Positions 19,088 through 28,163 are shown, counted from the first letter of the stretch. The stretch is 64,000 nucleotides of DNA from Rhodobacter sp. CZR27 (GCF_002407205.1 NZ_CP023548.1:3224001-3288000), one strand, 5' to 3'. The notes: a model not told the origin generated them from the sequence alone. Program-made: numbers and translations.

Positions 19088-19687
19088 ATGGCCCGCCGCC
19101 GCACCTTGCGCCCCGAGGAGGAGGAGCTGTGGCAGGCGGTCGCCCGCACGGCCCAGCCGCTCCATCCCGGCCGGGTGCGGAGCCATCTTCCGAAGGACGA
19201 CCCTGCGCCGCAACCGCCGGAGCCGCGCCCGCCCGCCCATCCCCCGTTTCCTCATTTCAACTTGGGCGAGAAGGTCCGCCACTCGCCGGGGCACGACCTA
19301 GCGCCCACGATGCGCGACCATCTGGCGGCGCAGCCACTGCGGATGGATGCGAAGAACTACGCCCGCATGGCGCGCGGCAAGCTGGCGCCCGAGGCGCGGA
19401 TCGACCTGCACGGCATGACGCTGACCGAGGCGCATCCCGAACTGATCCGCTTCGTGCTGAACGCCCATGCGGACGGCCTGCGCCTCGTGCTGGTCATCAC
19501 CGGCAAGGGCAGCCGGCGGACCGAGGATCACGGGCCGATCCCGCAACGGCAGGGCGTGCTGCGCCATCAGGTGCCGCACTGGCTGCGCCTGCCGCCGCTG
19601 GGCTCGGTGGTGCTTCAGGTCGCGGTGGCCCATCTGAAGCATGGCGGCGAGGGCGCCTATTACGTCTATCTGCGACGCAGCCGCTAG
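19088..19687 (+). CDS. Smr-domain protein
   Basis: A 199-residue protein with a charged, proline-rich N-terminal half and a C-terminal Smr domain. The domain shows DLHGMTLTEA, VITGKGSR and VAHLKHGGEGAYYVYLRR. Smr domains are found in nucleases related to the MutS2 C-terminus. The MltA-Smr order is conserved in alphaproteobacteria. No substrate can be assigned. Confidence 0.9.
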   Translation: MARRRTLRPEEEELWQAVARTAQPLHPGRVRSHLPKDDPAPQPPEPRPPAHPPFPHFNLGEKVRHSPGHDLAPTMRDHLAAQPLRMDAKNYARMARGKLAPEARIDLHGMTLTEAHPELIRFVLNAHADGLRLVLVITGKGSRRTEDHGPIPQRQGVLRHQVPHWLRLPPLGSVVLQVAVAHLKHGGEGAYYVYLRRSR

Positions 19688-19711
19688 GCGCCATTCGCGC
19701 TTCGCGAACGG

Positions 19712-20125
19712 TCAACCCCAGATCGCCGGGTCCGCGAACTCGACCGAATTGCCCGCCGGGTCGCGGACATAGATCGAGCGCGCGCCGCTCGGCCAGTGGA
19801 AATCGGCCTCGATCGTCACGCCCGCCTCTTCCATCCGGTGCTTCCACAGGTCAATGGCCTCGGGCGGCACCGCGAAGCAGTAATGCCCTGGCCCGAGTGT
19901 TCCATGCGGCGGAACCGGGAGGGCGAGATTGCCCGGGGGTTTCACGGTCTCCTCGGGATTGAAGATCAGAAGCACGCCCTCGCCCACGCGGAAGAAGATG
20001 TGCCGGTTGCCGGCGCGCGCCACCACCGGCAGGCCGATCAGCCCGCCATAGAACGCTTCGGCCGCGTCGATGTCGCCGGCATAGAGCGCGGTTTCCAGCG
20101 TGCCAAGGATCGGGGGATGGGTCAT
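19712..20125 (-). CDS. VOC-family (glyoxalase/dioxygenase fold) protein
   Basis: A 137-residue single VOC-domain protein. The N-terminal LETALYAGDIDAAEAFYGG and the C-terminal RSIYVRDPAGNSVEFADP are typical; the family binds a metal for isomerase, ring-opening or resistance reactions. Its ATG overlaps the stop of the LacI-type regulator gene upstream, so the two are co-transcribed. The substrate is unknown. Confidence 0.85.
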   Translation of the reverse strand: MTHPPILGTLETALYAGDIDAAEAFYGGLIGLPVVARAGNRHIFFRVGEGVLLIFNPEETVKPPGNLALPVPPHGTLGPGHYCFAVPPEAIDLWKHRMEEAGVTIEADFHWPSGARSIYVRDPAGNSVEFADPAIWG

Positions 20126-21138
20126 GCGACGTCTCCTCTGGTTGGGGGCGAAGTGACGCTTTGCCGGCGGATCAGTTCGACCGGCAGCAGGTCCGAGGGC
20201 CCGGAGAGGCTGCGCGCGTCGATCATCGCGGCCAGCATCTCGGCCGCCCGCCGCCCGATCAGCTGGCGCGGCTGGCGGATCGTGGTCAGCGCCGGGGTCA
20301 GGTGCGCCACGACCTCGATGTCGTCGAAGCCCACCACCGAGACCTCGGCCGGCACCGATACGCCCGCGTGCTGAAGCGCGCCGATGAAGCCGCAGGCCAT
20401 TTCGTCCGAGGCGCAGAACACCGCCGTCGGTCGGTCCTTCAGGCCGAGCCAAGCCATCGCCGCAGCCGAACCCGAGGCCAGCCCGAAATCGCCGCGGAAG
20501 ATCCAGTCCTCGCGCATCGGCAGGCCGAGGTCGGCCATCGCGCCGCGCATCCCCATGAGTCGGCTCTCGGTCAGAACGTTGCCGGCCGGCCCCGTGACAT
20601 GACCGATGGTCCGGTGCCCCATCCCGTAGAGGTGCCGGATGGCGATCGCCGCCCCTTCGGCATTGTCGACCCGGACCGAGGGCAGGCTGTCGTCCATCCA
20701 CTCGCAGGCCAGCAGCACCGGAGGCCGTTGCCGCCCCGCCAGCGCCGCCGCCGGCAGCGTGCCGTCGAAGACCACCAGCCCGTCGGCGATCCCGCTCTCC
20801 AGATAGTAGGCGAGCCGCCCTTCCGGGTCGGTGTGCGTGTCGGCGATCAGAAGGCCGTAGCCGGCGGGCGTCAGGATCGACGCCAGCCCCGATAGGATCT
20901 CGGAAAAGAACGGGTTGGCGAGGTTCGGCACCAGGGCAAGGATGCTGCCGGTCCGCCTTCGCCGCAGGTTGCGCGCCATGTGGTTCGCGACATATCCGGT
21001 CTGCCGCACCGCCTGCAGCACCATCTCGCGCGTCGCCTCGGCCACGCGATCCGGATGCGAGAGGGTCCGGCTCACGGTCGCGGTGGACACGCCCGAGATC
21101 CGCGCAACATCCTGTATCGTCGCCGTTTTCTGCCGCAT
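20122..21138 (-). CDS. LacI-family transcriptional regulator
   Basis: A 338-residue LacI/GalR repressor. The N-terminal helix-turn-helix reads ATIQDVARISGVSTATVSR, followed by a hinge helix and a periplasmic-binding-protein-like sugar domain (about 60-330) with the usual GFDDIEVVAHLTPALTT near the end. It is divergent from the carbohydrate operon starting at 21299. Two operator-like repeats lie between them, so it very probably controls that operon and perhaps itself. The ligand is unknown. Confidence 0.93.
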   Translation of the reverse strand: MRQKTATIQDVARISGVSTATVSRTLSHPDRVAEATREMVLQAVRQTGYVANHMARNLRRRRTGSILALVPNLANPFFSEILSGLASILTPAGYGLLIADTHTDPEGRLAYYLESGIADGLVVFDGTLPAAALAGRQRPPVLLACEWMDDSLPSVRVDNAEGAAIAIRHLYGMGHRTIGHVTGPAGNVLTESRLMGMRGAMADLGLPMREDWIFRGDFGLASGSAAAMAWLGLKDRPTAVFCASDEMACGFIGALQHAGVSVPAEVSVVGFDDIEVVAHLTPALTTIRQPRQLIGRRAAEMLAAMIDARSLSGPSDLLPVELIRRQSVTSPPTRGDVA

Positions 21139-21175
21139 CCCACGCCCTTCTTGCGTGCATCCTGCGCCGCAGGAG

Positions 21176-21195
21176 AATCGTTGTAAACGATTGTT
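21176..21195. promoter_or_regulatory. LacI-type operator, upstream copy
   Basis: AATCGTT-GTA-AACGATT (21176-21192) is a perfect inverted repeat with 7-bp arms. The same stretch contains TGTAAACGATT, repeated 32 bp downstream. It overlaps the predicted -35 box of the carbohydrate operon. Confidence 0.6.
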
Positions 21196-21208
21196 GCGTG
21201 CCTATAGT
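21181..21208 (+). promoter_or_regulatory. Predicted sigma-70-type promoter of the carbohydrate operon
   Basis: TTGTAA (21181-21186), a 16-base spacer and TATAGT (21203-21208) resemble -35 and -10 boxes. The start would fall near 21215, giving a leader of about 84 bases. It is bracketed by the two operator-like repeats. Confidence 0.5.
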
Positions 21209-21213
21209 GGAAC

Positions 21214-21227
21214 TGCAAACGATTACA
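21214..21227. promoter_or_regulatory. LacI-type operator, downstream copy
   Basis: TGCAAACGATTACA is an imperfect palindrome with a central CG, the usual LacI-family pattern. It shares the core AAACGATT with the upstream copy 32 bp away and covers the predicted transcription start. Confidence 0.6.
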
Positions 21228-21298
21228 TCAAGGACGCACAACAAGCGGTCGCAGGTGGAAGGATTTGCCCCGGTGGCGACCGGAGGGAGGGAAGGCGC

Positions 21299-22357
21299 GT
21301 GAGGACGATCAAGGGACCTGCGCTGTTTCTGGCGCAGTTCGCGGGCGACGCTGCGCCCTTCAACTCGTGGAAATCGATCACCCGGTGGGCTGCCGATTGC
21401 GGCTATGTGGGTGTCCAGGTGCCGACCTGGGACGCGCGCCTGTTCGACCTCGACCGCGCGGCGGAGTCGAAGGACTGGTGCGACACCTTCAAGGGCGAGG
21501 CCGCCGAGGCCGGCATCGAGGTAACGGAACTCGCCAGCCACCTTCACGGCCAGCTTGTCGCCGCCCACCCGGCCTATGACGCGATGCTCGACGGCTTTGC
21601 CGATCCAAGCGTCCGCGGAAATCCCCCGGCCCGGCAGGAATGGGCGGTGGACCGGGTGCTGAAGGGGCTGACCGCGTCGAGGAACCTCGGCCTCAAGGCG
21701 ATGGCGACCTTTTCGGGTGCGCTCGCCTGGCCCTATCTCTATCCCTTTCCGCAGCGGCCCGCGGGACTTGTAGAAACCGCCTTCGAGGAACTGGCGAAGC
21801 GCTGGCGGCCGATCCTCGACCATGCCGAGGACTGCGGCGTGGACCTATGCTACGAGATCCACCCCGGCGAGGACCTGCACGACGGGATCACCTACGAGAT
21901 GTTCCTTGAGCGTGTGAGCAACCACCCGCGCGCCTGCATGCTCTACGATCCCTCGCACTATGTGCTTCAGGCGCTCGACTACCTCGACCATATCGACATC
22001 TACGGCAGCCGCATCCGCATGTTCCATGTGAAGGACGCCGAACTGAACCCGACGGGCCGTCAGGGCGTCTATGGCGGCTACCAGAGCTGGGTGAACCGGG
22101 CGGGCCGCTTCCGCAGCCTTGGCGACGGGCAGGTGGATTTCGGCGCGATCTTCTCGAAGCTGACCGCGCTCGACTTCGACGGCTGGGCGGTGGTCGAGTG
22201 GGAATGCGCGTTGAAGCATCCCGAGGATGGCGCCCGCGAGGGGGCGGAGTTCGTGCGGAACCACATCATCCGCGTGACCCCCAATGCCTTCGACGATTTC
22301 GCCGGTGCCGGCACCGACGAGGCTGCCAACCGCGCGATGCTGGGGCTGTCGAGATGA
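21299..22357 (+). CDS. Sugar phosphate isomerase/epimerase family protein (TIM barrel)
   Basis: A 352-residue protein of the AP-endonuclease-2/xylose-isomerase-like TIM-barrel family. Metal-ligand-type residues sit in CYEIHPGED, YDPSHYVLQ, FHVKDAE and AVVEWECALKHP. Such enzymes isomerise, epimerise or dehydrate sugars and inositols. The GTG at 21299 is preceded by a strong GGAGGGAGGGAAGG stretch. It is the first gene of the operon and overlaps the dehydrogenase by 4 bases. The substrate is unknown. Confidence 0.88.
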   Translation: MRTIKGPALFLAQFAGDAAPFNSWKSITRWAADCGYVGVQVPTWDARLFDLDRAAESKDWCDTFKGEAAEAGIEVTELASHLHGQLVAAHPAYDAMLDGFADPSVRGNPPARQEWAVDRVLKGLTASRNLGLKAMATFSGALAWPYLYPFPQRPAGLVETAFEELAKRWRPILDHAEDCGVDLCYEIHPGEDLHDGITYEMFLERVSNHPRACMLYDPSHYVLQALDYLDHIDIYGSRIRMFHVKDAELNPTGRQGVYGGYQSWVNRAGRFRSLGDGQVDFGAIFSKLTALDFDGWAVVEWECALKHPEDGAREGAEFVRNHIIRVTPNAFDDFAGAGTDEAANRAMLGLSR

Positions 22358-23499
22358 GCCGCTTTGCAGGACGCGAGGGGCCGATCCGCCTCGGCATGGT
22401 GGGGGGCGGCAGCGGCGCCTTCATCGGGGCGGTCCACCGGATCGCGGCAAGGCTGGACGGCAAGTTCCAGCTGGTCGCTGGCGCGCTCTCCTCCACCCCG
22501 GAACGGGCGCGGGACAGCGCCGCCGCGCTGGGTCTTCAGCGCAGCTACGACAGCTTCATCGACATGGCAAAGGCCGAGGCGCGGCGGAAGGACGGGATCG
22601 AGGCGGTGGCGATCGTAACGCCGAACCACATGCACGGCCCCGTCGCACGCGAGTTCCTGAAGCGCGGCATCCACGTCATCTGCGACAAGCCCCTGACGGC
22701 GACGCTCGCCGAGGCGAAGCGGCTGCAGCAGGCGGCCGAGCGGGCCGAGGCGCTGTTCATCCTCACCCACAACTATACGGGCTACCCGATGGTCCGGCAG
22801 GCCCGGGCCATGGTGCAGGCGGGCGACCTCGGGGCGCTGCGGGTGGTGCAGGTGGAGTATCCGCAGGGCTGGATGGCCACGCCCGTCGCGAACAAGCAGG
22901 CCGAGTGGCGCAACGACCCGGCCCGCAGCGGCGCCGGCGGCGCGACGGGAGACATCGGCACCCACGCCTACAACCTCGTCCGCTTCGTCACCGGCCTCAA
23001 GGTGGAGGCGCTGGCGGCAGACCTCTCGGCCTTCGTCGAGGGGCGGCAGAACGACGACAACGCCCATGTCCTGCTGCGCTTCGAGGGTGGGGCGCGCGGC
23101 ACGCTCTGGTGCAGCCAGGTGGCCGTGGGGCACGAGAACTCGCTTCGCCTGCGCGCCTACGGGGAAAAGTGCGCGCTGGAATGGGCGCAGGAGAACCCGA
23201 CGGAGCTGTGGTTCACGCCGCTGGGCGAGCCGAAGCGTCTCATCACCCGGATGGGCGCCGGGGCGGGACCGGAGGCGGCACGAGTCAGCCGCACCCCCTC
23301 GGGCCATCCCGAAGGCTTCCTCGAGGCCTTCGCCAACATCTATTCCGAGGCCGCCGCCGCGATCCTCGCCCACCGCGAGGGCAAGCCGGCACCAGAGGGC
23401 GTGATCTTCCCGACGCTTGCCGACGGGATGGAGGGGATGGCCTTCATCGACGCCTGCATCCGCTCCTCGCGGCGCAACGCTGCCTGGGTCACGCCATGA
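22354..23499 (+). CDS. Gfo/Idh/MocA-family NAD(P)-dependent dehydrogenase
   Basis: A 381-residue oxidoreductase. The N-terminal Rossmann motif is [15 protein letters not shown], then VTPNHMH and the family hallmark [12 protein letters not shown] with the catalytic Lys. [13 protein letters not shown] contains the conserved His. Members oxidise sugars or inositols. It overlaps its neighbours by ATGA on both sides, so it is co-translated with the isomerase and the transporter. The likely role is oxidation of the imported sugar before isomerisation. Confidence 0.92.
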   Translation: MSRFAGREGPIRLGMVGGGSGAFIGAVHRIAARLDGKFQLVAGALSSTPERARDSAAALGLQRSYDSFIDMAKAEARRKDGIEAVAIVTPNHMHGPVAREFLKRGIHVICDKPLTATLAEAKRLQQAAERAEALFILTHNYTGYPMVRQARAMVQAGDLGALRVVQVEYPQGWMATPVANKQAEWRNDPARSGAGGATGDIGTHAYNLVRFVTGLKVEALAADLSAFVEGRQNDDNAHVLLRFEGGARGTLWCSQVAVGHENSLRLRAYGEKCALEWAQENPTELWFTPLGEPKRLITRMGAGAGPEAARVSRTPSGHPEGFLEAFANIYSEAAAAILAHREGKPAPEGVIFPTLADGMEGMAFIDACIRSSRRNAAWVTP

Positions 23500-24995
23500 C
23501 GGCGCCCGTGCTGGCGATCCGGGGCGTCTCGCGCCTGTTCGGGCCGGTGCAGGTGCTGTTCGACGTCGATTTCGACCTTCGCTCCGGCGAGGTCCATGCC
23601 CTGATCGGCGAGAACGGGGCCGGCAAGTCCACCACGATGAAGATCCTTGCCGGCTATCTGGAACCCTCGGCTGGCGAGGTGCTGCTGGATGGCGCGCCCG
23701 TCCACTTCCCGTCCTCGCGCGCGGCCGAGGCGGCGGGGATCGTGATGATCCACCAGGAATTCAATCTCGCCGCCCAGCTGACGGTCGAGGAGAACATCTT
23801 CCTCGGCCGCGAGGTGAAGCGCGGGCCCTTTCTCGACCACCGCGCGATGCAAGACGAGAGCCGGCGGCTGCTGGAACGGCTGCACTGCTCCATCGACCCG
23901 CGCCAGAGGGTCTCTGCGCTGTCGGTGCCGAACCGGCAGATGGTCGAGATTGCCAAGGCGCTCGGGCTGAACGCCCGCGTCCTCATCATGGACGAGCCGA
24001 CGGCCGTGCTGACCCACCGCGAGACGGACACGCTGCTGGAGCAGGTCGACCGGCTGCGCGCCGCCGGGACCGCGATCCTCTATACCTCGCACAAGCTGGA
24101 CGAGGTGGCGCGGATCGCCGACCGCGTGACCGTCCTGCGCGACGGGCGGCGTGTGCTGACCGCGCCTGCCGAGGAGCTGAGCCAGGACCGCATGGCCGAG
24201 GCGATGGTGGGCCGGACGCTCTCGGGCCTCTATCCCGCCAAGGTCGCGCCCTCGGCCGAAATCGTGCTGGAGGTGAAGTCGCTCGCCGTCCCCGGCTTCG
24301 TCCGCGACGCCTCGTTCACGCTCCGACGCGGCGAGGTGCTGGGCTTTGCCGGGCTCGTCGGCTCGGGCCGCACCGAGTTGATGGAGGGGATCGTGGGCCT
24401 GCGCGATGCCACGGGCGAGGTGCGGGTCAAGGGCCGCACCCTGCCCCATCGCTCGGTCACGGCGGCGCGCGAGGCAGGGCTGGTCTACCTGACCGAGGAT
24501 CGCAAGGAAAAGGGCCTGCTGCTCGGCAAACCGCTGGCCGAGAACCTGACCCTTCTGGCGTTGGGCCGCTTCACCCGCGGGCTGATCGACAAGGCAGCGG
24601 AAGAGCGCGCGCTGGACCAAGCGATCACCGAGTTCGACATCCGCGTCGGCGACCGCCGCATCTCGGCGGGCAGCCTGTCGGGCGGCAACCAGCAGAAGCT
24701 TCTGCTGGCGAAGACCATGCTGGCCGAGCCCGACATCGTCATCATCGACGAGCCGACCCGCGGGATCGACGTCGGCACCAAGCAGCAGATCTACGGTTTC
24801 ATCGCCAACCTCGCCGCCAGCGGCAAGAGCGTGATCGTCGTCTCGTCCGAACTGCCCGAGGTGATCGGCCTTGCCTCGCGTGTCGTGGTGATGAGCGCCG
24901 GCCGCATCGCCGGCGAGGTCGAGGGCGAGGCCCTGACCGAAGAAACCATCGTCCGCCTCGCCATGGGGCTCGACCACCGGAAGGCCAGTGCATGA
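23496..24995 (+). CDS. Sugar ABC transporter ATPase (RbsA/MglA type, two ATPase domains)
   Basis: A 499-residue double ATPase of the carbohydrate uptake transporter-2 class. The first domain has Walker A GENGAGKST and the Walker B LIMDEPTA. The second has the degenerate P-loop GLVGSGRTE, signature LSGGNQQKLLLAK and VIIDEPTRGIDVG, exactly as in RbsA, where the second site is impaired. It lies between the dehydrogenase and permease genes with 4-base overlaps. Confidence 0.95.
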   Translation: MTAPVLAIRGVSRLFGPVQVLFDVDFDLRSGEVHALIGENGAGKSTTMKILAGYLEPSAGEVLLDGAPVHFPSSRAAEAAGIVMIHQEFNLAAQLTVEENIFLGREVKRGPFLDHRAMQDESRRLLERLHCSIDPRQRVSALSVPNRQMVEIAKALGLNARVLIMDEPTAVLTHRETDTLLEQVDRLRAAGTAILYTSHKLDEVARIADRVTVLRDGRRVLTAPAEELSQDRMAEAMVGRTLSGLYPAKVAPSAEIVLEVKSLAVPGFVRDASFTLRRGEVLGFAGLVGSGRTELMEGIVGLRDATGEVRVKGRTLPHRSVTAAREAGLVYLTEDRKEKGLLLGKPLAENLTLLALGRFTRGLIDKAAEERALDQAITEFDIRVGDRRISAGSLSGGNQQKLLLAKTMLAEPDIVIIDEPTRGIDVGTKQQIYGFIANLAASGKSVIVVSSELPEVIGLASRVVVMSAGRIAGEVEGEALTEETIVRLAMGLDHRKASA

Positions 24996-25984
24996 CCGCC
25001 GTCACCGTTCCCCGCCCCCGCTTCCAGCTTTACGTCCTCGGGCCGCTGCTGGCGCTGTTCGTGCTGATCGCGCTTGGCGCCTGGCTGAACCCGAATTTTC
25101 TGAGCTACGGCAACGTCACCAACGTGCTGGCGCGCTCGGCCTTCATCGGCATCATCGCGGTCGGGATGACCTTCGTCATCACCTCGGGCGGGATCGACCT
25201 CTCGGTCGGCTCGATGGCTGCCTTCATCGCGGGGCTGATGATCCTCGCCATGAACGGGCTGTTGCCCGGGATGGGCGAAGGCGTGCCGGTGATCCTCGTG
25301 GGCATGCTGGTCGCGGCCACGGCGGGGCTCACCGCGGGCTGGCTCAACGGGTTCCTGATCGCCAAGGTCGGGATCGAGCCCTTCATCGTCACGCTCGGCA
25401 CAATGGGCATCTACCGCTCGCTGGTCACCTGGCTTGCGGACGGCGGAACGCTCTCGCTCGACTTCGGCCTGCGTGGCCTCTACCGGCCGGTCTATTACGG
25501 AGGCATCCTCGGCGTCGCCTGGCCGATCATCGTCTTCGCCCTCGTCGCCATCCTGGGCGAGATCGTCATGCGCCAGACCGCCTTCGGTCGCCACGTCGCC
25601 GCCATCGGCGCAAACGAACAGGTGGCGCGCTACTCGGCCGTGAACGTGGCGCGGGTGCGGATCGCGACCTACGCGCTGCTCGGCCTGCTCGTGGGGCTGG
25701 CCACCATCATGTATGTGCCGCGGCTCGGCTCGGCCTCGGGCTCCACCGGCGTGCTGTGGGAGCTCGAGGCCATCGCTGCCGTCATCATCGGCGGCACCGT
25801 GCTGAAGGGCGGCTATGGCCGCGTCTGGGGCACGGTCGTGGGCGTGCTGATCCTCAGCCTCATCGACAACATCCTGAACCTCGCCTCGATCGTCAGCCCC
25901 TACCTCAACGGCACGATCCAGGGCGTCATCGTGATCCTCGCTGTGGTGCTGCAGCGGGAAAAGAAGGCTGCCGACGCGCGGTAA
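24992..25984 (+). CDS. Sugar ABC transporter permease (RbsC type)
   Basis: A 330-residue permease with about eight to ten hydrophobic segments. It has the family signature GMTFVITSGGIDLSVGS and, near the C-terminus, AVIIGGTVLKGGYGRVWGT. It would form the homodimeric channel for the double ATPase encoded upstream. It overlaps the ATPase gene by 4 bases, and the binding-protein gene follows after 19 bases. Confidence 0.94.
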   Translation: MTAVTVPRPRFQLYVLGPLLALFVLIALGAWLNPNFLSYGNVTNVLARSAFIGIIAVGMTFVITSGGIDLSVGSMAAFIAGLMILAMNGLLPGMGEGVPVILVGMLVAATAGLTAGWLNGFLIAKVGIEPFIVTLGTMGIYRSLVTWLADGGTLSLDFGLRGLYRPVYYGGILGVAWPIIVFALVAILGEIVMRQTAFGRHVAAIGANEQVARYSAVNVARVRIATYALLGLLVGLATIMYVPRLGSASGSTGVLWELEAIAAVIIGGTVLKGGYGRVWGTVVGVLILSLIDNILNLASIVSPYLNGTIQGVIVILAVVLQREKKAADAR

Positions 25985-26003
25985 AATCCTTGGGAGGAAA
26001 GTC

Positions 26004-26963
26004 ATGAAACGCAGAGCATTCCTGACCACTGCCGCCTTTGCCGGGGTCGCCGCCGGCGCCGGTGTCCCTGCCCGCGCGCAGGAGAAGACCGCCACCATCG
26101 GCGTTGCCATTCCGTCGGCAACGCATGGCTTCATGGGCGGGCTGAACTTCCACGCACAGGACACGATCAAGCGTCTGGAGACTGTCTATCCCCAACTGAC
26201 CTTCGTCCTCGCCACCGCCGGCAACGCCGGCAAGATGGTGAACGACATCGAGGACATGGTGGCGACGCGCGCGATCAACGCGCTTGTCGTCCTGCCCTTC
26301 GAGAGCGAGCCGCTGACCTCTCCGGTTCAGGCCGTGAAGGAGGCGGGCATCTGGGTGACGGTCGTCGACCGTGGCCTGTCGGTGCCGGGGATCGAGGATC
26401 TCTACGTTGCCGGCGACAACCCGGGCTTCGGCCGGGTGGCGGGCGAATACTTCAAGGCCAACCTCAAGTCCGGGCAAAAGATCGTGGTGCTGCGCGGCAT
26501 CCCGACCACGCTCGACAACGAGCGGGTGGAGGCCTTCACCCAAGCCATCGAGGGCTCAGGCATCGAGGTGCTCGACATGCAGCACGGCAACTGGAACCGC
26601 GACGACGCCTTCAACGTGATGCAGGACTTCCTGTCGAAATATCCGCAGATCGACGCCGTCTGGGCCGCCGACGACGACATGGCCATCGGCGTGATGGAGG
26701 CAATCGCGCAGGCCGGCCGCACCGAGGAGATGTGGGTGATGGGCGGCGCCGGGATGAAGGAGATCATCAAGCGCATCGCGGACAAGGATCCGCAGCTTCC
26801 GGCGAACGTGACCTACCCGCCGGCGCAGATCTCGACCGCGATCGAACTGACGGCGCTGCGGCTGGTCTCCTCGACGCCGGTGTCGGGCCGCTTCATCATC
26901 GGCTCGCAGCTCATCACGCCGGAGAACGCCGAGCAGTTCTATTTCCCGGAAAGCCCATTCTGA
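26004..26963 (+). CDS. Sugar ABC transporter periplasmic binding protein
   Basis: A 319-residue binding protein of the RbsB-like type I fold. The N-terminus KRRAFLTTA followed by a hydrophobic stretch and ARAQ is a twin-arginine (Tat) signal, implying export in folded form. The mature part has the ribose-binding-protein-like ATIGVAIPSATHGF and VWAADDDMAIGVMEAI. GGGAGG precedes the ATG. As the last gene of the operon it supplies the specificity component; the ligand is unknown. Confidence 0.93.
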   Translation: MKRRAFLTTAAFAGVAAGAGVPARAQEKTATIGVAIPSATHGFMGGLNFHAQDTIKRLETVYPQLTFVLATAGNAGKMVNDIEDMVATRAINALVVLPFESEPLTSPVQAVKEAGIWVTVVDRGLSVPGIEDLYVAGDNPGFGRVAGEYFKANLKSGQKIVVLRGIPTTLDNERVEAFTQAIEGSGIEVLDMQHGNWNRDDAFNVMQDFLSKYPQIDAVWAADDDMAIGVMEAIAQAGRTEEMWVMGGAGMKEIIKRIADKDPQLPANVTYPPAQISTAIELTALRLVSSTPVSGRFIIGSQLITPENAEQFYFPESPF

Positions 26964-26969
26964 GAAAGT

Positions 26970-26999
26970 CGGAGCGCGGCGCCCCCACGCCGCGCTCCG
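26970..26999 (+). terminator. Stem-loop after the carbohydrate operon
   Basis: CGGAGCGCGGC (26970-26980) pairs with GCCGCGCTCCG (26989-26999) over 11 bp with an 8-base loop, just after the stop codon and before the convergent pseudoazurin gene. There is no T run. Confidence 0.55.
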
Positions 27000-27009
27000 T
27001 CCGGCCGCC

Positions 27010-27444
27010 TTACTCGGCGACCTGGGCCAGCAGCGGCTCGAAGCGCGCCTTGGCCTGGCCCTTCATCGGCGCCGCCGCGATCGCCTCGCGGTTCACCGGC
27101 TTGCCGACCTGGATCAGCGCCACCATCCCCATCGAGAAATGCGGGGCGCATTTCACGCCGTAAAGCCCTTCCTCATTCAGCGTCACCGAGAAATCCTTGC
27201 CCATCTTGCCCTTGAAGGCTTCGGCGGTCTCGGGAAGCATGCCCTTGATGGTTTCGGCGTTGTGACCCTTGTCGGTCGCCTTGAAGGTGATCGTGTCGCC
27301 CGGCTGGGCCGCGACGAAGGCGGGCTCGAACACCATCGCGCCATCCGCGCCCTTGTTGAGCATTGTCACCTCGTGGGTTGCGGCGCCAGCGGCCGACGCG
27401 AGGAAGAGCGAGACGGCTGTCGCCGTGAAGATCGGTTTGAGCAT
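27010..27444 (-). CDS. Pseudoazurin (type I blue copper protein)
   Basis: A periplasmic electron carrier, which in denitrifiers donates to nitrite or nitrous oxide reductase. The 144-residue preprotein has a signal peptide (about residues 1-22). The copper ligands are His61 (KGHNAE), Cys99 and His102 in VKCAPHFSMGM, and Met107. GGAAGG precedes the ATG at 27444. No denitrification genes are nearby, and no FNR/NNR-type box was recognised upstream. It is probably transcribed alone. Confidence 0.95.
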   Translation of the reverse strand: MLKPIFTATAVSLFLASAAGAATHEVTMLNKGADGAMVFEPAFVAAQPGDTITFKATDKGHNAETIKGMLPETAEAFKGKMGKDFSVTLNEEGLYGVKCAPHFSMGMVALIQVGKPVNREAIAAAPMKGQAKARFEPLLAQVAE

Positions 27445-27635
27445 TTTTGATCCTTCCGGTTGCATGCCAGTCCTCTAGCAGCCGGCCCTGTGGGTCATGT
27501 TGTGCTGCCGCAACCTCCCGCGCGGTCGATCTGATTCGAGCCGATGCCGCCCGCCCGGACGCGGTCGTCAGGGTGCCCGTCCCCTGCCCCCTTCGCGCAA
27601 CCGATTGTGCATGCTGCAGCTGCACGGTTTTCTTG

Positions 27636-27646
27636 CTGCGGTGCAG
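27636..27646. promoter_or_regulatory. PhaR-type binding motif upstream of the phasin-like gene
   Basis: CTGC-GGT-GCAG fits CTGC-N3/4-GCAG, the motif described for the PHB-responsive repressor PhaR. A second near-match, CTGC-AGCT-GCAC, lies about 20 bases upstream. The site is about 90 bases before the phasin-like ATG. Confidence 0.5.
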
Positions 27647-27734
27647 TTTTTCGTTGACGCGCGGCCCTGCCCTCCCGCACCTTCCGCAGCGCGGCAGCCA
27701 GTCGCAGTTGGAACGACCGATCTGGAGGACGACC

Positions 27735-28136
27735 ATGACCAAACCGGCGGATACTTCCCGCAGCTTTCTCGACGCGATGACCGGCATTCTTTCCACGATG
27801 TCCGCGGCCCCCGTCGGCTCGATGCTGGCCCGGCAGGCTCTGGAAATGCAGAAAGGCATCGCCGGCGAGGTCAATCAGGCCGCGCACGACTGGCTCGACC
27901 GCCGTCAGGAGGCTGTCACGAGCCTTGTGGCAACGGCGCAGAAGGTCATGGACAAGGGTCTGGCCGACACCACGACCTATGGCTCGATGCAGGAGTGGTA
28001 TGCCGGCATGCTCGAGCGGACGGCGGCCGACTTCAAGAGCCCCTATGACCTCATGCTTGCCTGCAGCGCCCATGTGGTGCCGCAAACCGCGAAGTCGCTG
28101 GAGAAGCCGGCCGCGCCGATCCGCCGCGCGGCCTGA
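27735..28136 (+). CDS. Phasin-like protein
   Basis: A 133-residue, largely helical, Ala- and Met-rich protein without signal peptide. The amphipathic middle (LARQALEMQKGIAGEVNQAA) and the size resemble phasins, which coat polyhydroxyalkanoate granules. The phasin call rests on this and on the PhaR-type motif upstream, not on a decisive signature. The ATG at 27735 follows GGAGG. A 6-8 bp GC stem-loop follows at 28164-28183. Confidence 0.6.
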   Translation: MTKPADTSRSFLDAMTGILSTMSAAPVGSMLARQALEMQKGIAGEVNQAAHDWLDRRQEAVTSLVATAQKVMDKGLADTTTYGSMQEWYAGMLERTAADFKSPYDLMLACSAHVVPQTAKSLEKPAAPIRRAA

Positions 28137-28163
28137 CCCGCTCGCAAGGAAGCATCCTGTTCC

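Noticed and set aside
27445..27734. FNR/NNR box for pseudoazurin
   Set aside because: TTGAT occurs once near the start codon but no ATCAA partner at the right spacing was seen.
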